Shown: piece by piece, positions 59,081 through 64,000 of the stretch | Layout of the letters: the number at the start of each line of letters is the position of its first letter | Numbering within the stretch: the stretch's first letter is position 1 | DNA from: CAJCIS01 sp965276755 | GTDB taxonomy: Bacteria; Pseudomonadota; Alphaproteobacteria; Acetobacterales; Acetobacteraceae | Direction of reading: 5' to 3' | Length of the DNA: 64,000 nt | Assembly: GCA_965276755.1 (NCBI GenBank) | Contig: OZ255625.1 | Coordinates: forward strand, 2,542,001-2,606,000 | Program-made: the position numbers and the translations under genes | Notes under the pieces: generated by a model | The model's database searches: none | What the model was told of the DNA's origin: nothing | What the model saw: only the letters and a program-made list of their open reading frames with translations

Positions 59081-60151
59081 ATGCCCTTTGACGATCGCAC
59101 CTTTCCCTGCGCCGAGGCGGCCGCATTCAGGCGCAACCGCAGGCGCGTGGCGATCTGGCTGTTCGCCATTGCCACTATGATCTGGGGCATGGTGCTGCTT
59201 GGCGGGGCGACGCGGCTGACGGGCTCGGGCCTGTCGATCATGGAATGGGCGCCGCTGTCGGGCGCGTTGCCGCCGCTCTCGACTGCCGAATGGGTGCGCC
59301 TGTTCGACAGGTACAAGACCATCCCGCAATACGCGCTGCTGCACCCTGGCATGGACTTGGACGGCTTTCGCAACATCTTCTGGCTGGAATGGGCGCATCG
59401 CGCCTGGGGACGGCTGGTGGGCGTGGTGTTCCTGCTGCCGCTGCTGTGGTTCACGCTGACCGGCGCGATTGAACGCCGCATGGTGCCCCGCCTGCTTGGG
59501 CTGCTTGGCTTGGGCATCGCGCAGGCGGCAATCGGCTGGTTCATGGTCGAATCGGGCTATTTCCCGGCCAGCACCTCGGTCTCGCCCTACCGGCTGGTGA
59601 TCCATCTTTCCCTGGCGCTGGTGTTGTTCTCGGCCATCCTGTGGACGGCGCTGGCCACCCTCTCGCCCGTGCCTCTGTCCATTCCCGGCGCCTGGCGCGT
59701 GCGTCGGCTGTGCCAGGCGGCCTGCGTCATGGTTGCGCTGACGATCGTGGCCGGCGGCTTTACAGCGGGGCTTCACGCCGGGCTGCTCTACAACACATTC
59801 CCGCTGATGGATGGGCAACTGGTTCCGGCGGGCTATGGCGATCTTCATCCCGCCTTGCGCAATCTGACCGAGAACGTCACGGCGGTGCAGTTCGACCATC
59901 GCCTGCTTGCCACACTGACGGCGTTGACGGTGGCCGCGGCGATCGTCGCCGGCCTGAGGGCGCGCCTGCCGCGGGGTGCGCGGATGGCCGTGCTGGTCAT
60001 GGGGGCTGCCGTGCTCGTGCAGTATGCGCTGGGCGTGGCGACTCTGCTCAGCGTGGTGGCGATCCCGATTGCGGTCGCGCATCAGGGGGTGGCCGTGCTG
60101 CTTCTGGCGGCTACGCTGACGGCGACCCATAGTTTGAGGGGCGCGAAGTAA
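59081..60151 (+). CDS. ctaA: Heme A synthase CtaA (COX15 type)
   Basis: A 356-residue protein with eight membrane helices and the CtaA signatures GGATRLTGSGLSIMEWAPLS, WLEWAHRAWGRLVGVVFLLP (heme-binding His), GGFTAGLHAGLLYNTFPLMD and AVQFDHRLLATLTALTVAAA. It oxidises heme O to heme A for aa3-type oxidases, matching the SCO1/PCuAC genes elsewhere in the window. ATG 59081. It is divergent from the phosphoesterase gene and followed by repeat B12. Confidence 0.95.
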   Translation: MPFDDRTFPCAEAAAFRRNRRRVAIWLFAIATMIWGMVLLGGATRLTGSGLSIMEWAPLSGALPPLSTAEWVRLFDRYKTIPQYALLHPGMDLDGFRNIFWLEWAHRAWGRLVGVVFLLPLLWFTLTGAIERRMVPRLLGLLGLGIAQAAIGWFMVESGYFPASTSVSPYRLVIHLSLALVLFSAILWTALATLSPVPLSIPGAWRVRRLCQAACVMVALTIVAGGFTAGLHAGLLYNTFPLMDGQLVPAGYGDLHPALRNLTENVTAVQFDHRLLATLTALTVAAAIVAGLRARLPRGARMAVLVMGAAVLVQYALGVATLLSVVAIPIAVAHQGVAVLLLAATLTATHSLRGAK

Positions 60152-60300
60152 GGAAGGCTGGGGGAGATGTGCCTTGGGCGGGTCGGCGCATGCGCCGACT
60201 GATTCCGCCCAAGCCCCCAGACCCCCCGTGATTTATCTAGCCTCGTCTTAAATGATGACGGGGGGTCTGGGGGGAATGGCACATTCCCCCCAGTTCTTCT
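60152..60300. repeat. Family B inverted dimer, copy B12 (extra palindrome in the left tip)
   Basis: The left arm GGGGGAGATGTGCC is interrupted by a roughly 37-nt palindrome, TTGGGCGGGTCGGCGCATGC through GCCGACTGATTCCGCCCAA, before CCCCCAGACCCCCC. The right arm is standard. It lies between ctaA and tldD and is open in the tldD frame upstream of its ATG. Confidence 0.88.
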
Positions 60301-60314
60301 CGCTTGGAGCCTCC

Positions 60315-61751
60315 ATGTCTGCCCTAGCCACCACCGACGACCTGTTTTTCAACCGCGCCGAAGCCACGCTAGACCGCGACGCCGCCGAACGCCTGACGCG
60401 CCAGGCCCTGGAAGGGACCGATGACGGCGAGCTGTTCCTGGAATACCGCGAGAGCGAGACGCTGGCGCTCGAAGAGGGCCGCATTCGCGCCGCAGGCTTC
60501 GACACCGCACTCGGCTTCGGCCTGCGCGCCGTGCTGGGCGAAGAGACGGGCTACGCCCACGCCGGCGAGGTCTCCGGAGCGGCGCTGACGCGTGCGGGGG
60601 CCACGGTCTCGGCGATCCGAGCCGGCCGCACTGGCACGGCCTCCGAGCAGCCGCGCCAGACCAATGCGCGCCTGTATGTGGACACGAACCCGCTGGGCAA
60701 TGACGGCTTTGCCGCCCGCGCCGGCGTACTGGCCGAGATCGATGCCTACGCGCGCGCGCGCGACCCGCGCGTGGTGCAGGTCATGGCCAGCTTCTTCGGC
60801 GAATGGCAGGCGGTGCAGATCATCCGCGCGGACGGCACGCGCACGGCCGATTTGCGGCCTCTGGTGAGGCTGAACGTGAACGTGGTCGTCGAGCGCGGCG
60901 GCAAGCGCGAATCTGGTAGCCACGGGCTGGGCGGGCGAGAGGGCTACGATCGGCTGATGGCGCCGCAGACCTGGCGCGAGGCAGTCGATGAGGCTTTGCG
61001 TCAGGCGCTGCTCAAGCTGGATGCGGTGGCCGCGCCCGCGGGCGAGATGGAGGTGGTGCTGGGCGCGGGCTGGCCGGGGATTTTGCTGCACGAGGCGATC
61101 GGGCACGGGCTGGAGGGCGATTTCAACCGCAAGAAGACCTCGGCCTTTTCGGGGCTGATGGGCCAGCGCGTGGCCGCCCCTGGTGTCACCGTGGTCGATG
61201 ACGGCACGCTGCCCGACCGTCGCGGGTCACTGACCGTGGATGACGAGGGTACGCCGTCCGGCCGCACGGTGCTGATCGAGGACGGTATTTTGACCGGCTA
61301 CCTGCAGGATCGGCTGAATGCGCGCCTGATGGGCGTGCGCCCGACCGGCAATGGGCGGCGGGAGAGCTACGCGCACGCACCGATGCCGCGCATGACCAAT
61401 ACGGTGATGCTTGGCGGGCGGGATACGCGCGAGGACATGATCGGCTCGGTCAAGCGCGGGCTGTATGCGGTCAATTTCGGCGGCGGGCAGGTCGATATCG
61501 TGTCGGGCAAATTCGTTTTCTCGGCGAGCGAAGCTTATCTCATCGAGAACGGGCGGGTGACGGCGCCGGTGCGCGGGGCGACGCTGATCGGCAACGGGCC
61601 GGACGCGCTGACCAAGGTCATGGGCGTGGGCGATGACATGGCGCTGGACCCGGGGATTGGGACGTGCGGCAAGGCTGGGCAGGGCGTGCCTGTGGGCGTG
61701 GGCCAGCCGACGCTGAAGATGCGCGGCCTGACGGTAGGCGGCACAGCTTAA
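60315..61751 (+). CDS. tldD: TldD metalloprotease subunit
   Basis: A 478-residue member of the TldD/PmbA family, including GWPGILLHEAIGHGLEGDFN (HExxxH zinc site), KTSAFSGLMGQRVAAPGVTV, YLQDRLNARLMGVRPTGNGR and a C-terminal GIGTCGKAGQGVPVGVGQPT. With TldE (PmbA) it degrades unfolded peptides and processes some modified peptides. Neighbourhood with cytochrome oxidase assembly genes (ctaA) is usual in alphaproteobacteria. ATG 60315 with GGAG upstream; the open frame further upstream is repeat B12. TldE is not in the window. Confidence 0.95.
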   Translation: MSALATTDDLFFNRAEATLDRDAAERLTRQALEGTDDGELFLEYRESETLALEEGRIRAAGFDTALGFGLRAVLGEETGYAHAGEVSGAALTRAGATVSAIRAGRTGTASEQPRQTNARLYVDTNPLGNDGFAARAGVLAEIDAYARARDPRVVQVMASFFGEWQAVQIIRADGTRTADLRPLVRLNVNVVVERGGKRESGSHGLGGREGYDRLMAPQTWREAVDEALRQALLKLDAVAAPAGEMEVVLGAGWPGILLHEAIGHGLEGDFNRKKTSAFSGLMGQRVAAPGVTVVDDGTLPDRRGSLTVDDEGTPSGRTVLIEDGILTGYLQDRLNARLMGVRPTGNGRRESYAHAPMPRMTNTVMLGGRDTREDMIGSVKRGLYAVNFGGGQVDIVSGKFVFSASEAYLIENGRVTAPVRGATLIGNGPDALTKVMGVGDDMALDPGIGTCGKAGQGVPVGVGQPTLKMRGLTVGGTA

Positions 61752-61753
61752 GA

Positions 61754-61845
61754 GGTGGGGGTCTGGGGCCCCAGGCCCCAGCGGGGTCGCCAACAGAGCG
61801 CCATCGGTTAAAGCGCTAGTGGCGACGGGCAGAGCCCAGGCCTTA
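61754..61845. repeat. Family C element, degraded copy C3
   Basis: GGTCTGGGGCCCCAGGCCCC, GCGGGGTCGC and GGGCAGAGCCCAGGCC are recognisable pieces of family C, but the inverted ends no longer match well. It lies between tldD and a convergent small membrane-protein gene. Confidence 0.6.
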
Positions 61846-62133
61846 ATCTCTGCTCAGATGAACTTTGCTTAGAAGCTGATGCACCACCGCCGGCACCGGC
61901 ACGTGGCTAAGCAGCCACCAGCATGCGAGCACAAACAGCGCCAAGGTAACCATCGCCATGATGGTCATCAGCACCGACATGGCAGAGAGCAGCATCACCC
62001 CCGCGACGGAGACGTCTTCTTGCGCTTGCGGCGCGTGGACGGGACCGGGGGCGATTGGCGCCATGGCGCCCAGGAAAGGTAATGACTGCATTCCGGTCTT
62101 CGTATCGACCTGGGTTATTACGGCGTCGTTCAT
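61843..62133 (-). CDS. Small membrane protein, 96 residues
   Basis: An N-terminal soluble part of about 40 residues (rich in Ala/Pro/Gln) is followed by one long or two short membrane helices (VMLLSAMSVLMTIMAMVTLA, LFVLACWWLLSHVPVPAVV). No recognised family. ATG 62133. It converges with tldD, separated by degraded repeat C3. Confidence 0.55.
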   Translation of the reverse strand: MNDAVITQVDTKTGMQSLPFLGAMAPIAPGPVHAPQAQEDVSVAGVMLLSAMSVLMTIMAMVTLALFVLACWWLLSHVPVPAVVHQLLSKVHLSRD

Positions 62134-62385
62134 CCAAACCCCTTAACGTTCCGCCAAAATTGCAACCTGCCGGCGCGGAAGCAAGTTCTTGTCAACACCG
62201 CTGCGTTTATAGGACGGAGCGTTAATATTCAATGCTGCGCCTCGCGTTACTGGATCACTCCTGCCGTGTTTACCGTCGCTGAAGGACCTGCGACGAACCC
62301 GCCTGAGCCATGGCCGCGCATGAACGCTTTATCGGGCGAATACGGATTCTGTTGCCGCCGCCGGCCGCATGTGCAAGGCAACATC
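62134..62385. other. Intergenic region upstream of the SGNH hydrolase
   Basis: About 250 bases between divergent genes. A TTAACG/GCGTTAAT pair and a moderately A/T-rich patch around 62200-62235 may hold promoters. The hydrolase frame is open through part of it, but the codons before ATG 62386 do not look like a signal peptide. Confidence 0.3.
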
Positions 62386-63162
62386 ATGCACGCTGCTCTG
62401 CGGCTCCTCACGATTTTCGCGCGCACTGTGGTGAGCCTGGCCTTTCTGGCGGCGGCACCCGGCCGCGCCGTTGCGGCCGAGGATTGTCCGCCAGCCCCTG
62501 ATCTGCCCGTCCCGCGTTTGCCGCACACGCGTGCGGCGCTCGCGACGAATCAACCTATTCTTGTGGTCGCACTCGGCTCCTCTTCCACACGTGGATGGAT
62601 GGCAAGCGATGTCGGCCACTCCTACCCCGCGTTGCTGCAGCGCTATCTCAACGATCACGTGCCACGCCTTTCCGCGGCCGTGATCAATCGCGGCATTGGC
62701 GGGCAGGATGCGCCCGAGGAACTCGCGCGGCTGGAGACGGACGTGATTGCGATGCGGCCGCAGCTCGTGATCTGGCAGGCAGGTGCGAATGGCGCGCTGC
62801 ATGACGAATCGCCTGCCTCGTTCAAGAAACTGATGCAGGCTGGCATTACCGGGCTCAAGGCCGCCGGCGCGGACGTGATCCTGATGGATAACCAGCGCTC
62901 GCCGAAAATACTCGCGTCACCTGATCACCTTCTTCTTGAGAATGCGATGAAGGAGCTCGCCACGTCGGCGGGCGTGAACATGTTCTCGCGCAGCGCATTG
63001 ATGGACCAGTGGGCGCAGGACGGTGCGCCGAACGAAGACTTCATTGCGGCTGATGGCATGCACATGAACAATCGCGGGTATGCGTGCTTGGCGGAGACGC
63101 TCGGGCGGGCGATCGAGGCGGCTCTCAGGCAGCCGATCACGCAGCAGGGGGCAGGGAAGTGA
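62386..63162 (+). CDS. Secreted SGNH/GDSL hydrolase
   Basis: A 258-residue exported esterase: signal peptide LAFLAAAPGRAVA, block I VVALGSSSTRGW (catalytic Ser in GSSS, a variant of GDSL), block II INRGIGGQDAPEEL (Gly), block III VIWQAGANGA (Asn) and block V FIAADGMHMNNRGYACLAE (Asp-His). It likely acts as an esterase or polysaccharide deacetylase in the periplasm. ATG 62386 with AAGG upstream. Repeat A10 follows. Confidence 0.88.
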   Translation: MHAALRLLTIFARTVVSLAFLAAAPGRAVAAEDCPPAPDLPVPRLPHTRAALATNQPILVVALGSSSTRGWMASDVGHSYPALLQRYLNDHVPRLSAAVINRGIGGQDAPEELARLETDVIAMRPQLVIWQAGANGALHDESPASFKKLMQAGITGLKAAGADVILMDNQRSPKILASPDHLLLENAMKELATSAGVNMFSRSALMDQWAQDGAPNEDFIAADGMHMNNRGYACLAETLGRAIEAALRQPITQQGAGK

Positions 63163-63273
63163 CAGGAAGGTTCTTCTTTTTTGAAAAAAAGAAGCAAAAA
63201 ACTTTTGCTCCTTTAGCTCTAACTTTCAAAAGTCTTTTTGCTTCTTTTTCTTCAGAAAAAGAAGAACCTTCCT
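63161..63273. repeat. Family A palindromic repeat, copy A10
   Basis: CAGGAAGGTTCTTCTTTTTT, GAAAAAAAGAAGCAAAAAAC, a short spacer, then TTCAAAAGTCTTTTTGCTTC and TTTTTCTTCAGAAAAAGAAG, AACCTTCCTG. The AGGAAGGTTCTTC/GAAGAACCTTCCT ends are perfect inverted copies. It ends 4 nt before the alpha-glucosidase ATG. Confidence 0.9.
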
Positions 63274-63277
63274 GCTG

Positions 63278-64000
63278 ATGCAAGACTGGTGGCGCGGCGC
63301 TGTCTTCTACCAAATCTACCCACGCAGCTTTGCGGACAGCAACGGTGATGGCGTCGGCGATCTGGTAGGCATCACCGCGCGACTCGAGTACGTTGCTGCG
63401 CTCGGCGTAGATGCCATCTGGCTTTGTCCCGTGTTCGTCTCGCCCATGGCGGATTTCGGCTACGACGTCGCGGATTATTGCGCCATCGATCCACTGTTCG
63501 GCACGCTGGATGATTTCCGCGACCTGCTTGCGCGCGCGCACGCGCTGGGCCTGCGCGTGCTGCTGGACCAGGTCTATTCGCACAGTTCGGACCAACATGC
63601 CTGGTTCGCGCAAAGCCGGCAGAACCGCACGAATGCGCGCGCGGAATGGTATGTCTGGGCCGATCCCAAGCCGGACGGCACGCCGCCGAACAATTGGCTG
63701 GCCGCCTTCGGTGGTGCGGCGTGGTCTTGGGAGCCGCAGCGCAGGCAATATTACCTGCACAATTTCCTGCCCCAGCAGCCTGACCTGAACTTGCATAATG
63801 TCGCGGTGCAGAACGCGCTCCTGGACGTGGCGCGGTTCTGGCTGGATCTGGGCGTGGATGGATTTCGCCTCGACGTCGCCAATTACTACACGCATGATCT
63901 GCAATTGCGGGACAATCCGCCAAGGTCCGGCTATGTGGGGCCGCGCGCGTTGGGCTACCAGCAGCGTATCTTCAACATCTCGCAGCCGGAAACACTGGTG
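63278..64000 (+). CDS. GH13 alpha-glucosidase, N-terminal part (partial)
   Basis: 241 residues are visible before the window ends. AVFYQIYPRSFADSNGDGVG (start of the barrel and Ca-like loop), YDVADYCAIDPLFGTLDDFR, LLDQVYSHSSDQHAWF (conserved region I, with Q in place of the usual N/P pattern) and DGFRLDVANYYTHD (region II with the catalytic Asp nucleophile). This is the oligo-1,6-glucosidase/alpha-glucosidase group of GH13, cytoplasmic (no signal peptide). ATG 63278 is set directly after repeat A10. Confidence 0.9.
   Translation, partial: MQDWWRGAVFYQIYPRSFADSNGDGVGDLVGITARLEYVAALGVDAIWLCPVFVSPMADFGYDVADYCAIDPLFGTLDDFRDLLARAHALGLRVLLDQVYSHSSDQHAWFAQSRQNRTNARAEWYVWADPKPDGTPPNNWLAAFGGAAWSWEPQRRQYYLHNFLPQQPDLNLHNVAVQNALLDVARFWLDLGVDGFRLDVANYYTHDLQLRDNPPRSGYVGPRALGYQQRIFNISQPETLV

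Noticed and set aside
60252..60314. N-terminal extension of TldD through repeat B12 (MAHSPQFF reading)
   Set aside because: ATG 60315 has a good GGAG site and begins the family-like sequence; the upstream frame is repeat only.

Overview
The window looks like a high-GC alphaproteobacterial chromosome, most likely from the Acetobacteraceae (acetic acid / acidophile group). The evidence is the set of small alphaproteobacterial families (HIG1, SdhE, DUF1491, DUF2237 and DUF3576 proteins), HemJ rather than HemG or HemY, a COX15-type CtaA, and the ppsR/hemE/hemH/hemJ/rho neighbourhood. The family placement is inference. I saw no rRNA, tRNA, CRISPR array, prophage or plasmid functions.

Layout. 1-4.4 kb: end of an unknown gene, a ferredoxin-NADP reductase divergent from tsaE plus a phosphotransferase, a MntA/HepT-type toxin-antitoxin pair and a decayed membrane-protein gene. 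4.5-7.3 kb: molybdopterin synthase genes moaE and moaD, now separated by an IS1-like remnant and a small lipoprotein. 7.3-14.3 kb: ppsR divergent from hemE-hemH-HAD-hemJ, then rho and a GNAT gene. 14.3-20.6 kb (minus): mscS, a 2OG-Fe dioxygenase, a PCuAC copper chaperone, SCO1, pabB and pabC. 20.7-26 kb (plus): HIG1 protein, DUF2237, a small membrane protein, cca, prs, a histidine phosphatase and an EthA-like Baeyer-Villiger monooxygenase. 26-32 kb: uvrB divergent from kdpD-kdpE. 32-39.5 kb: SDR, secreted phosphoesterase, a Wzz/GumC-like protein divergent from a GT4, chrA divergent from a GT2. 39.7-45.1 kb: a two-gene ABC importer and a LuxR-type two-component pair. 45-51 kb: recG divergent from sdhE-mfd. 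51-57.4 kb: small conserved proteins, a porin remnant, a YggS protein and guaB. 57-64 kb: phosphoesterase, ctaA, tldD, an SGNH hydrolase and the start of a GH13 alpha-glucosidase.

Themes: heme and respiratory assembly (hemE/H/J, ctaA, SCO1, PCuAC, sdhE, HIG1), DNA repair (uvrB, recG, mfd), nucleotide supply (prs, guaB), folate (pabBC), molybdenum cofactor, and envelope polysaccharide.

The most unusual property is three families of dispersed intergenic repeats, 25 copies in 64 kb, nearly all sitting against stop codons. Family A (10 copies) is an A/T-rich, roughly 120-bp palindromic unit with AGGAAG/CTTCCT ends. Family B (12 copies) is a G/C-rich monomer of about 45 nt, often an inverted dimer, whose hairpin tips carry interchangeable palindromes; three copies sit inside a larger element with TACCAAYCCGC-like inverted ends. 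Family C (3 copies) includes a 186-bp element with 31-bp perfect inverted ends that fills the uvrB/kdpD divergent promoter region. Several genes run into these repeats, which then supply stop codons, C-termini, N-termini or part of a signal peptide.
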